From NCBI RefSeq assembly GCF_030549615.1, contig NZ_CP130832.1, forward strand, positions 1,984,001-2,048,000: DNA of 64,000 nt, given 5' to 3'. Origin of the DNA: Stenotrophomonas sp. 610A2. Lineage in GTDB: Bacteria > Pseudomonadota > Gammaproteobacteria > Xanthomonadales > Xanthomonadaceae. A program made the translations under genes and the position numbers. The notes beneath the pieces were generated by a model. It saw only the letters and a list, made by a program, of their open reading frames with translations, did no database searches and was not told the DNA's origin. Shown piece after piece: positions 54,748 through 63,055 of the stretch (its first letter is position 1; each line of letters opens with the position of its first letter).

Positions 54748-54858
54748 GATCCTACGCCCGGCTGGTCGTTCAGGTCATGCTGCGCCGCAGCATCATTCAT
54801 CTGCCGCTGTGCAAACGCCGGGGTCACCCGGTAGAATTAGCCACCGCAATTCAGGCTA

Positions 54859-54884
54859 AGCCCGCGTCCGCACGCGGGTTTTTT
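54859..54884 (+). terminator. Leader terminator 43 bp before ndk
   Basis: CCCGCG-loop-CGCGGG followed by six T. The only gene upstream points the other way, so this ends a short transcript, perhaps started from TAGAAT at 54832-54837. Confidence 0.75.
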
Positions 54885-54926
54885 CATGTACCCTCGGGCC
54901 GACCGGCCCACTACCGGAGAATTCCC

Positions 54927-55352
54927 ATGGCGCTCGAGCGCACTCTTTCCATCATCAAGCCCGACGCCGTTGCCAAGAACGTGATCGGCGAAATCTACGC
55001 CCGCTTCGAAAAGGCCGGCCTGAAGGTCGTGGCCGCCAAGTACAAGCAGCTGTCGCGCCGTGAAGCCGAAGGCTTCTACGCCGTGCACCGCGAGCGTCCG
55101 TTCTTCAACGCACTGGTCGAGTTCATGATCTCCGGCCCGGTGATGATCCAGGCCCTGGAAGGCGAGAACGCCGTCCTGGCCCACCGCGACCTGCTGGGCG
55201 CCACCAATCCGAAGGACGCAGCGCCGGGCACCATCCGCGCTGACTTCGCTGATTCGATCGACGCCAACGCCGCTCACGGTTCGGATTCGGTCGAGAACGC
55301 AGCCAATGAAGTTGCTTACTTCTTTGCTGCCACCGAAGTGGTTTCGCGTTAA
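54927..55352 (+). CDS. ndk: Nucleoside diphosphate kinase
   Basis: Keeps NTP/dNTP pools balanced. 141 residues. [15 protein letters not shown] start, RERPFF, and the phospho-His in ANAAHGSDS are present. GGAG precedes the ATG. The gene is 15 bp from rlmN, an order shared with other gammaproteobacteria. Its leader carries a terminator (see above). Confidence 0.98.
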   Translation: MALERTLSIIKPDAVAKNVIGEIYARFEKAGLKVVAAKYKQLSRREAEGFYAVHRERPFFNALVEFMISGPVMIQALEGENAVLAHRDLLGATNPKDAAPGTIRADFADSIDANAAHGSDSVENAANEVAYFFAATEVVSR

Positions 55353-55367
55353 TTAGAGGTTGAAGTC

Positions 55368-56573
55368 GTGAACGAGGTCGTACAGACACCCGCCATCCAG
55401 CCGTTGCCGAAAACGGCAGCCACCGCTGGCAAGCAGAACCTGCTCGACCTTGATCGCGCGGGCCTGGAAAAGTTCTTCGTCGAAACCCTCGGCGAGCAGA
55501 AGTTCCGTGCCCATCAGGTGATGAAGTGGATCCACCATCGCTACGTCACCGATTTCGACCAGATGACCGACCTCGGCAAGTCGCTGCGCGCAAAGCTGCA
55601 GCAGCATGCCGAGGTCGTCGTCCCGAACATCGTGTTCGACAAGCCCTCGACCGACGGCACCCACAAGTGGTTGCTGGCGATGGGCGTGGATGGCAAGAAC
55701 GCCATCGAAACCGTCTACATCCCGGACAAAACCCGCGGCACGCTGTGCGTGTCCTCGCAGGTTGGTTGCGCGCTGAACTGCACGTTCTGCTCAACCGCTA
55801 CCCAGGGCTTCAACCGCAACCTGAGCACCGCCGAGATCATCGGCCAGGTGTGGGTCGCTGCGCGTCACCTGGGCAATGTGCCGCACCAGATGCGCCGTCT
55901 CACCAACGTGGTGATGATGGGCATGGGCGAGCCATTGATGAATTTCGACAACGTCATCCGCGCCATGAGCATCATGCGCGATGACCTGGGCTACGGCTTG
56001 GCCAACAAGCGCGTGACCTTGTCCACCTCGGGCCTGGTGCCGCAGATCGATCGTCTCTCGGTCGAGAGCGATGTGTCGCTTGCAGTGTCGTTGCATGCAC
56101 CTAACGACGAGCTGCGCGAGACACTGGTGCCGCTCAACAAGAAATACCCTATCGCCGAGTTGATGGCTTCCTGCGCGCGCTACCTGCGCGGCAACAAGAA
56201 GCGCGACTCGGTGACTTTTGAATACACCTTGATGAAGGGCATCAACGACCAGCCCGAGCACGCCCGCCAGCTGGCGCGGCTGATGCGCCAGTTCGACAAC
56301 GCCGTGCAGGCCAAGGACTCGGGCAAGGTCAACCTGATTCCGTTCAACCCGTTCCCGGGTACGCGCTATGAGCGTTCCGGCGAGGAGCAGATCCGTGCCT
56401 TCCAGAAGATCCTGCTCGACTCGCAGGTGCTGACGATGGTGCGCCGTACCCGTGGCGACGACATCGATGCCGCCTGTGGCCAGCTCAAGGGCCAGGTGAT
56501 GGATCGTACCCGTCGCCAGGCCGAGTTCAATCGCCTGCTGCAGGAACAGGACGGCGGTGATGCGGTCGCTTGA
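55368..56573 (+). CDS. rlmN: 23S rRNA/tRNA adenine-C2 methyltransferase RlmN
   Basis: Radical-SAM enzyme that methylates A2503 of 23S rRNA and A37 of some tRNAs. 401 residues. Cluster motif CALNCTFC (CxxxCxxC), and the methyl-carrying Cys in [15 protein letters not shown] start with GAGG upstream. The end overlaps the pilF start by 14 bp. Confidence 0.97.
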   Translation: MNEVVQTPAIQPLPKTAATAGKQNLLDLDRAGLEKFFVETLGEQKFRAHQVMKWIHHRYVTDFDQMTDLGKSLRAKLQQHAEVVVPNIVFDKPSTDGTHKWLLAMGVDGKNAIETVYIPDKTRGTLCVSSQVGCALNCTFCSTATQGFNRNLSTAEIIGQVWVAARHLGNVPHQMRRLTNVVMMGMGEPLMNFDNVIRAMSIMRDDLGYGLANKRVTLSTSGLVPQIDRLSVESDVSLAVSLHAPNDELRETLVPLNKKYPIAELMASCARYLRGNKKRDSVTFEYTLMKGINDQPEHARQLARLMRQFDNAVQAKDSGKVNLIPFNPFPGTRYERSGEEQIRAFQKILLDSQVLTMVRRTRGDDIDAACGQLKGQVMDRTRRQAEFNRLLQEQDGGDAVA

Positions 56574-57348
56574 TTGCTGGCTGCTGCTCATCCTTGTCGC
56601 GCTGGTTTCAGCGTGCGGGCGGGACAATTTGAAGGTAGGTCGCCCGGAGGTCGTGGCGCCGGACTACAGCATCAAGCAGGACAAGGCCGCTCACAAGCGG
56701 ATGCGGTACCAGGAGTTCCTGCGTCTGTCGGGCGATCGCTTTGGCCGCGGCCAGTTGGACGAAGCGCTGGAATTCGCGCGCTCTGCGCAGAAGCTTGAGC
56801 CCAAAGTGCCCGATGCCTACACCATGCAGGCAGTGATCGAGGGGCATAGGGGCCAGGCCGAGGCGGCCGGTGAGTTCTATCGCAAGGCGGCCGAGCTGGC
56901 CCCCAAGCAAGGCGATGTGCTCAATAACTACGGTGCCTGGCTGTGTAGCAGTGGTCACCCGGCCGAGGCCCTGGTCTGGTTTGACCGTGCCCTGGCTGAT
57001 CCGGACTACGGCGCGCGTGCGGATGCCCTGGCCAATGCTGGTGGCTGTGCGTTGGATGCCGGGCAGCGCGAACGCGCGGAGGAAGACCTTCGCCAGGCGC
57101 TGGCCTTGGCGCCCGCAAATGCCTATGCACTGGAGTCCATGACCCGTAGCGAAGTGCTGCAGGGGCGCTATTTCGAAGCCCGGGCCTTCTACCAGCGGCG
57201 TTTGGCGGCTGCGCCAGCCACGGTTTCCGTGTTACAACTTGCCATTCAGATTGAAGAGCGACTCGGCGACAGGATGGCGGCCGGTCGGTTCCAACAGCGG
57301 TTGCGCGAAGAGTTTCCTTCAGCTGCAACCTCGAATCCCCAAGGCTGA
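56560..57348 (+). CDS. pilF: Type IV pilus biogenesis lipoprotein PilF/PilW
   Basis: 262 residues. Lipoprotein signal ([12 protein letters not shown]), then about six TPR repeats ([59 protein letters not shown]). PilF is the pilotin that carries the PilQ secretin to the outer membrane and stabilises pili. The rlmN-pilF order is that of Pseudomonas and Xanthomonas. No other pil gene is in the window. Confidence 0.93.
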   Translation: MRSLDCWLLLILVALVSACGRDNLKVGRPEVVAPDYSIKQDKAAHKRMRYQEFLRLSGDRFGRGQLDEALEFARSAQKLEPKVPDAYTMQAVIEGHRGQAEAAGEFYRKAAELAPKQGDVLNNYGAWLCSSGHPAEALVWFDRALADPDYGARADALANAGGCALDAGQRERAEEDLRQALALAPANAYALESMTRSEVLQGRYFEARAFYQRRLAAAPATVSVLQLAIQIEERLGDRMAAGRFQQRLREEFPSAATSNPQG

Positions 57349-57354
57349 CGCATT

Positions 57355-58197
57355 GTGATCAATGATCCGGGTGTAGGTGCTTTAGAAGGTGTAATGGGTT
57401 GCGGTGAGCAGCTGCGCAAGGCGCGAGAGGCCGCCGGGTTGTCGCTGGATCAGGTTGCTGGTCAGCTGCGCATGCCATTGCAGGTGGTGGCGGCGCTGGA
57501 AGGCGAGCAATGGTCGCGTCTGGGGGCGCCGGTATTCGTGCGTGGCCAGCTACGCAGTTATGCGCGCTTGTTGAAGGTTGACCTCGGTGGGCTGCTGGAA
57601 CAGGCGCGGATCGCGCCGGTCGAGCCGCCGAAGCTGGTCAGCCACACCCATACCCCGCGGCTGAAGCGCGCGGCTGAGAATATCGGTCGCCGTGCGGTCT
57701 ACGTGGTGATCACGGCGGTACTGGCCGTGCCGGTCTGGTACGTGATCAGCGGCAACTCCAACAGCGCTCCGCCGAGCACGGCCTCGCTCGACGTGGTGCC
57801 GGCGACAGACGCTGCCGGGGAGCTGGTGCCGCCGCCTGTTCAGGCGCCTGCCGCGGCTCCGGTGCAGCCGGCCGACACCGGCCCCTATATTGCTTCGATG
57901 GCGCCGCTGGCGCGTCCGGCGGCTGCTGCGCCGTCAACGCTGACCCTGAACTTCAAGGGTGACAGCTGGGTGGAAATTTCCGCGCCGGACGGTGCCACGG
58001 TCGAAAAGGCCTTGATACGCGCTGGCGAGAGTCGCAGCTTCGCTGCCGGCCAGGTGGGGCGGATGGTGCTGGGCAATGCCGCCGAGGTCGAGGTTCAGCA
58101 GGCGGCGGGTAACGTCGACCTGGCACCGTACAAGCGCGGCAATGTGGCCCGCTTTACGGTATCCTCTGACGGCTCCGTGGCGCCGGTTTCACACTGA
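57355..58197 (+). CDS. rodZ: RodZ-like cytoskeletal membrane protein
   Basis: 280 residues: N-terminal HTH_25-type cytoplasmic domain (GEQLRKAREAAGLSLDQVAGQLRM) that contacts MreB in other bacteria, a single membrane helix (AVYVVITAVLAVPVWYVI, about 118-136), an Ala/Pro linker, and a DUF4115 beta-domain (LTLNFKGDSWVEISAPDGA). Start is GTG at 57355; an in-frame ATG at 57394 is possible and closer to the domain. Organises the rod-shaped wall machinery. Confidence 0.93.
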   Translation: MINDPGVGALEGVMGCGEQLRKAREAAGLSLDQVAGQLRMPLQVVAALEGEQWSRLGAPVFVRGQLRSYARLLKVDLGGLLEQARIAPVEPPKLVSHTHTPRLKRAAENIGRRAVYVVITAVLAVPVWYVISGNSNSAPPSTASLDVVPATDAAGELVPPPVQAPAAAPVQPADTGPYIASMAPLARPAAAAPSTLTLNFKGDSWVEISAPDGATVEKALIRAGESRSFAAGQVGRMVLGNAAEVEVQQAAGNVDLAPYKRGNVARFTVSSDGSVAPVSH

Positions 58198-58252
58198 AAC
58201 CAGGCGTCGAACAAAACAACAAGGCTCCCCGCCAGGGTGAGCGAGAGTACGC

Positions 58253-58894
58253 ATGGCGATTGACGACCTGCTCGACGAGCACGAACAAAGCGAACGTGTC
58301 CGCACGTGGCTGCGCAAGAATGGCGCCGGGATTATCGGCGGAGTAGTTCTCGGTATTGGAGCTATTGCCGGCTGGCAGTGGTGGCAGAAAGAGCAGGTCG
58401 GCAAGCTTGCCGACGCCAACGTCCGTTACGAAGCTGTCTCGCGCAGCCTGCAGTCCAAGAATCTGGACGAGGCGGCCAAGGAAGTTGCGGCACTGGGTGG
58501 TGGCAAGGCCAGCATCTATTCGGATCTGGCATCGCTGGAACTGGCCAAGGCCCAGGTCGAAGCGGGCAAGTACGATGACGCGATCAAGACCCTGCGTGCG
58601 CTCAAGACCGAAGGCGAGTTCAAGGCGCTGATCGACCAGCGCATTGCGCGCCTGCTGATCGAGACCGGCAAGCCGGCCGACGCTGCGACCTTGCTGGGCG
58701 CCGCTGACGACAGCTCGGGTCTGGAAATCCGCGGCGATGCACTGATGGCGCAGAACAAGCGCGATGAGGCACGTGAGCTCTACACCCAAGCGCTGGCCAA
58801 GCTGGACGTGGCTGCACCGCAGCGCCGCTTGCTGGAAACCAAATTGATGGACGCCGGCGGCACCGTGGCTGATCCTGCAGCGGAGAAGAATTGA
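58253..58894 (+). CDS. yfgM: YfgM-like TPR ancillary protein of the Sec translocon
   Basis: 213 residues. N-terminal MAIDDLLDEHEQSERVRTWLRKNG then one membrane helix (GIIGGVVLGIGAIAGWQWW) and TPR-like repeats in the periplasm. In E. coli YfgM works with PpiD beside SecYEG and passes envelope proteins to chaperones. The stop overlaps the bamB start by one base. Confidence 0.92.
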   Translation: MAIDDLLDEHEQSERVRTWLRKNGAGIIGGVVLGIGAIAGWQWWQKEQVGKLADANVRYEAVSRSLQSKNLDEAAKEVAALGGGKASIYSDLASLELAKAQVEAGKYDDAIKTLRALKTEGEFKALIDQRIARLLIETGKPADAATLLGAADDSSGLEIRGDALMAQNKRDEARELYTQALAKLDVAAPQRRLLETKLMDAGGTVADPAAEKN

Positions 58895-60090
58895 TGAAGT
58901 TCAAGCATGTTGCAGGCGTTGCCCTGATGGCAGTGGCGCTGACCGGTTGTTCCACCGTCAAGGGTTGGTTTGCGGGCAAGGATGCGGCGGCCAAGAAGGC
59001 GCTGGAACCTGCTGAGCTGACCAAGTTCGAACCGAGCGTCAAGGTCGACAAGATCTGGTCGGCAAACGTCGGCAAGGGCGAGGGCCGTATCGGCCTGCGT
59101 CAGGCGCCGGTGGTGGCTGATGGTCGCGTGTATGCGGCTGCAGTTCAGGGCGGCGTGCATGCGCTGGACCTGCAGACTGGCAAGCAGGTCTGGGAATACA
59201 GCCCGGCCAAGGAAAAGAAGAAGCCCAAGCTGCGTCTTTCCGGTGGTCCGGGTGTTGGTGAAGGCTTGGTGGTGATCGGCACGCTGGACGGTCAGGTGAT
59301 TGCACTGGACGCAGCCAACGGCAGCGAAAAGTGGAAGTCCAAGGTCACCGGTGAAGTGATCGCCGCCCCGGCCGTGGCACAGGGCCTGGTGTTCGTGCGC
59401 AGCAACGATGGCCGCACCACCGCACTGGACGCCGCCACCGGCGAACAGCGTTGGTTCAATTCGCAGGAACTGCCGTCGCTGACCGTGCGTGGCAATGCAC
59501 CGGTCGTCACCGGCCCGGGCGTACTGTTCATCGGCAACGATGACGGTACCCTTGCCGCGTTGGCGATGCAGGACGGTCGCCCGCTGTGGGAACAGATGGT
59601 GGGTACGCCGGAAGGCCGTACCGAGCTGGAGCGCATGGCCGACATCGATGGTGCGCCGGTGCTGGAAGGCAATACGCTGTTTGTGACCAGCTTCAAGAAC
59701 GAAACCATGGCCATTGAAGGCCCGACCGGTCGTCCGATGTGGTCGCGTGACCACGGCGGTGGCGGTGGTGTTGCGGTGTCCTCGGGCAATGTCGTGGTCA
59801 CCGATGGCAAGGGTTCGGTTTACGGGCTGGATAAAACCTCCGGCTCGGCAATGTGGTCACAGCAGGCGCTGGCGCGCCGCTCACTGACCGGTGCCGCCAT
59901 CCAGGGTGACTATGCCGTGGTGGGGGACTACAAGGGATATCTGCATTGGCTGCGGTTGAGCGATGGCGAGTTTGCGGCGCGTGAGAAGAGCGGTGGTGAT
60001 GCTCTGCTGGCGCAGCCGGTCGTCGCCGACGGCATCCTGCTGGTGCAGAACGTTGATGGAAAGCTGACCGCATTCCGGTTGGCCCAATAA
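58894..60090 (+). CDS. bamB: Outer-membrane assembly lipoprotein BamB
   Basis: 398 residues. Lipobox ALTGC, then an eight-bladed PQQ-type beta-propeller (repeated ALDxxTGxxxW motifs: HALDLQTGKQVWEY, VIALDAANGSEKWKS, TALDAATGEQRWFN). Scaffold lipoprotein of the BAM complex. BamC lies 53 kb away in this window. It is coupled to yfgM and followed 12 bp later by der. Confidence 0.97.
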   Translation: MKFKHVAGVALMAVALTGCSTVKGWFAGKDAAAKKALEPAELTKFEPSVKVDKIWSANVGKGEGRIGLRQAPVVADGRVYAAAVQGGVHALDLQTGKQVWEYSPAKEKKKPKLRLSGGPGVGEGLVVIGTLDGQVIALDAANGSEKWKSKVTGEVIAAPAVAQGLVFVRSNDGRTTALDAATGEQRWFNSQELPSLTVRGNAPVVTGPGVLFIGNDDGTLAALAMQDGRPLWEQMVGTPEGRTELERMADIDGAPVLEGNTLFVTSFKNETMAIEGPTGRPMWSRDHGGGGGVAVSSGNVVVTDGKGSVYGLDKTSGSAMWSQQALARRSLTGAAIQGDYAVVGDYKGYLHWLRLSDGEFAAREKSGGDALLAQPVVADGILLVQNVDGKLTAFRLAQ

Positions 60091-60102
60091 GGAGTCATAG
60101 CG

Positions 60103-61503
60103 ATGCTGCCTTTGGTCGCCCTGGTTGGACGACCGAACGTCGGTAAGTCCACCATTTTCAATCTGTTGACCCGTACGCGCGATGCGCTGGTACATGACCA
60201 GCCGGGTGTTACCCGCGATCGCAACTACGGTGTTTGCCGTCTAGATGAGGACAATCCCTTCCTGATCGTCGATACCGGTGGTATTGCCGGTGAAGAGGAA
60301 GGGCTGGCTGGCGCCACCGCGCGCCAAGCCCGAGCCGCCGCCGGTGAGGCGGATCTGATCGTATTTGTTGTTGACGCGCGTGATGGCACGTCGGCCCTGG
60401 ATGACGAGATCCTGTCTTGGCTGCGCAAGCTTGCGCGGCCTACCTTGCTGTTGATCAACAAGATCGACGGTACGGACGAACATGCCGTTCGTTCGGAGTT
60501 TTCCCGTTATGGCTTCAGCGAGATGCTGACTGTCTCTGCCGCGCATCGGCAGGGCATCGATGATCTGGTTGAAGAGGTTGTCGGGCGCCTGCCGGAAGAA
60601 GGCACGGCCGAGACCCTGGACAACGATCCGAACCGCATCCGCATTGCCTTCGTTGGCCGCCCCAACGTGGGCAAGTCGACGCTGGTGAATCGCATCCTCG
60701 GCGAGGAGCGCATGATCGCCTCCGAAGTGCCGGGTACCACCCGCGACTCGATCGCGGTGGATCTGGATCGCGAGGGTGAGCTGTATCGCTTGATCGACAC
60801 CGCCGGTCTGCGCCGCAAGTCGCGCGTGGACGAAGTGGTCGAGAAGTTCAGCGTGGTCAAGACGCTACGCTCGATCGAGCAATGCCAGGTGGCGGTGCTG
60901 ATGCTGGACGCCCACGAAGGCGTGACCGATCAGGACGCCAGTGTGCTGGGTGCGGTGCTGGATGCTGGTCGCGCCCTGGTCATTGCGATCAACAAATGGG
61001 ATGGCCTGAGCGAGTACGACAAGCAGCAGGCAGAAACCCTGTTGTCGCTGAAGCTGGGCTTCGTGCCGTGGGCCGAGAACGTACGGATTTCCGCGCTGCA
61101 TGGCTCGGGCCTGCGTGAGTTGTTCAAGGCGATCCACCGGGCGCATGCCTCGGCGACGCATGAGTTCAGCACTGCCGAGGTCAACAAGGCGTTGGAAATC
61201 GCCTACGAGGCCAACCCGCCGCCGAGCATTCGTGGTCATGTTTCCAAGCTGCGTTATGTGCACCCGGGCGGCAGCAATCCGCCGACCTTCATCGTGCACG
61301 GTACGCGCCTGAAGGAACTGCCGGATTCGTATAAGCGTTACCTGGAGAACTTCTTCCGCAAGCGTTTCAAGCTGGTGGGTACACCGGTGACCTTCCTGTT
61401 CCGTGAGGGTGCCAACCCGTACGAGGGCAAGAAGAACGTATTGACGGACCGCCAGGTCAAGGCCAAGCGGCGCTTGATGAAGCACGTCAAGGGCAGGAAG
61501 TGA
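60103..61503 (+). CDS. der: Ribosome-biogenesis GTPase Der (EngA)
   Basis: 466 residues with two GTPase domains ([17 protein letters not shown] and [17 protein letters not shown], each with DTGG/DTAGL and NK(I/W)D loops) and a C-terminal KH-like domain. Acts in 50S subunit maturation. AAGGAG lies 8 bases before the ATG. Last gene of the rlmN-der run and followed by a terminator. Confidence 0.98.
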   Translation: MLPLVALVGRPNVGKSTIFNLLTRTRDALVHDQPGVTRDRNYGVCRLDEDNPFLIVDTGGIAGEEEGLAGATARQARAAAGEADLIVFVVDARDGTSALDDEILSWLRKLARPTLLLINKIDGTDEHAVRSEFSRYGFSEMLTVSAAHRQGIDDLVEEVVGRLPEEGTAETLDNDPNRIRIAFVGRPNVGKSTLVNRILGEERMIASEVPGTTRDSIAVDLDREGELYRLIDTAGLRRKSRVDEVVEKFSVVKTLRSIEQCQVAVLMLDAHEGVTDQDASVLGAVLDAGRALVIAINKWDGLSEYDKQQAETLLSLKLGFVPWAENVRISALHGSGLRELFKAIHRAHASATHEFSTAEVNKALEIAYEANPPPSIRGHVSKLRYVHPGGSNPPTFIVHGTRLKELPDSYKRYLENFFRKRFKLVGTPVTFLFREGANPYEGKKNVLTDRQVKAKRRLMKHVKGRK

Positions 61504-61547
61504 TTCAGGCCAGGTACGTGTCTCAAGCGTGCCGAGTGATGTGAGCG

Positions 61548-61575
61548 AAAGCGGCCGAAAGGCCGCTTTTGTTTT
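61548..61575 (+). terminator. Terminator of der
   Basis: AAAGCGGCC-GAAA-GGCCGCTTTT with GNRA-type tetraloop and T-rich tail. Confidence 0.9.
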
Positions 61576-61633
61576 TGGTGTGTTGGGAGGGTGGCGCGTT
61601 CGATTTGGCCAGCGTTCCCACTAAATGACTTCG

Positions 61634-61742
61634 TCATTCCCGCGAAGGCGGGAATCGCTCCTGCTCTTGCTTGGAAAGACCTAGCGCGAAGGCAGGGGCC
61701 GGAGCGAGGGCAAGAGCGATTCCCGCCTGCGCGGTAATGACG
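61634..61742. repeat. Long inverted repeat with ATTCCCGC hairpins
   Basis: The left arm (CATTCCCGCGAAGGCGGGAA then CGCTCCTGCTCTTGC) and right arm (GCAAGAGCGATTCCCGCCTG then GCGGTAATGACG) pair over ~40 bp. The arms also contain the local hairpin ATTCCCGC-GAAG-GCGGGAAT. The type is common in Xanthomonadaceae spacers. CAAAGCC/CCCAAAGC words follow (61750-61795). No gene is supported in this 331-bp spacer. Confidence 0.8.
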
Positions 61743-61834
61743 AGCTTAGAAGCCAAAGCCCAAAGCGGTAAGCCCAAAGCCCAAAGCTGTAAGTCGTTCC
61801 CTCCCTCGCTGTCCGTTTGGACGATAATCCAGCC

Positions 61835-62974
61835 ATGAGCATTCGCGAACTGACTCCGGAACAGGCCCGTGCCCGCCACGCAGATGGCGCATTGCTGATC
61901 GACGTGCGCGAGGCGCACGAGCGGGCAGGGGGCATGGCGGAGGGCGCAATCGGCATTGCCAAGACCGACCTGCTGGCCGAGCCGTCCCGGCACCTGCCCG
62001 CGTACGAACGCGAAATCCTGCTGATCTGCCAGAGTGGCAAGCGCTCGGCCGATGCCGCAATCGGGTTGCAGGAGGCGGGCTATACAAACCTGTCCTCGGT
62101 AAGTGGCGGCACCGTTGCCTGGCGGACTTCGGGCTTGCCCTTGGTCCAGCCCATGCTGGATGCCGGTGAGCGCGACTTCTACGACCGTTACTCGCGGCAC
62201 CTGCTGCTGCCGCAGGTGGGCGAAACTGGCCAGCGCAGGCTTCAGCAATCAACCGTGCTGGTGCTGGGTGCCGGTGGGCTTGGTGCCCCGGCAGCGTTCT
62301 ATCTTGCTGCAGCGGGGGTGGGCAGGCTGCGGATTGTCGATGACGATGTGGTCGAACGCAGCAACCTGCAGCGGCAGATCATCCATACCGAAGCTGCCTT
62401 GGGCACAGCCAAGGTGGAATCGGCGCGACAACGGCTGTTGGCGCTGAACCCGCATATCGAGGTGGAGGCGGTCGCTGAGCGCGTCACCTCGGCCAACATC
62501 GATGCCCTGTTGCAGGATGTGGATGTGGTGCTGGATGGCTCGGATAATTTCCCGCTGCGCTACCTGTTAAACGATGCCTGCATCAAGCACGCCAAGCCCT
62601 TGGTCTACGCCGCCATCGAGCGTTTCGATGGGCAGGTGAGTGTGTTCGATGCGGGCCGCCAGCGCGGTGTGGCACCGTGTTACCGCTGCCTGTTCCCGGA
62701 GCCGCCGCCGCCTGAATTCGCGCCCAATTGTTCCGAAGCCGGCGTGTTGGGTGTGCTGCCGGGCTTGGCCGGGGTGATGCAGGCGACCGAGGTGGTGAAG
62801 CTGCTGTTGGATATGGGCGAGCCGCTGGTGGGGCGCCTGCTGCGCTTCGATGCGCTGCAGATGCACTTCCGCGAAACCCGCGTGCACGCCGATCCCGCTT
62901 GCCCTGTGTGCGCCCCCGGCGTGCCGTTCCCCGGTTACATTGATTACGCCGCGTTCTGTTCGCATTCGCCTTGA
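61835..62974 (+). CDS. moeB: Rhodanese - E1-like adenylyltransferase fusion (MoeB/ThiF family)
   Basis: 379 residues. N-terminal rhodanese domain (LLIDVREAHERAGG; active-site loop LLICQSGKRSADA with Cys) followed by a ThiF/MoeB E1 domain (VLVLGAGGLGAPAAFYLAAAGVG; DDDVVERSNLQRQIIH; DGSDNFPLRY) with zinc Cys pairs CYRC and CPVC. In eukaryotic MOCS3 the domains are in the opposite order. It adenylates the C-terminal Gly-Gly of a sulfur-carrier protein (MoaD or ThiS) and may transfer sulfur in the same chain. Which carrier is used cannot be told; no moa or thi gene is adjacent. MSIRELT at 61835 is the start. Confidence 0.93.
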   Translation: MSIRELTPEQARARHADGALLIDVREAHERAGGMAEGAIGIAKTDLLAEPSRHLPAYEREILLICQSGKRSADAAIGLQEAGYTNLSSVSGGTVAWRTSGLPLVQPMLDAGERDFYDRYSRHLLLPQVGETGQRRLQQSTVLVLGAGGLGAPAAFYLAAAGVGRLRIVDDDVVERSNLQRQIIHTEAALGTAKVESARQRLLALNPHIEVEAVAERVTSANIDALLQDVDVVLDGSDNFPLRYLLNDACIKHAKPLVYAAIERFDGQVSVFDAGRQRGVAPCYRCLFPEPPPPEFAPNCSEAGVLGVLPGLAGVMQATEVVKLLLDMGEPLVGRLLRFDALQMHFRETRVHADPACPVCAPGVPFPGYIDYAAFCSHSP

Positions 62975-63055
62975 GCTGAAAAAGCGCGGGGGAATGAGCA
63001 GTTCTGCAGGCTTTTTGCTTTATCGTGCGCCTACACGATTACAAGGCGGTGCGGC

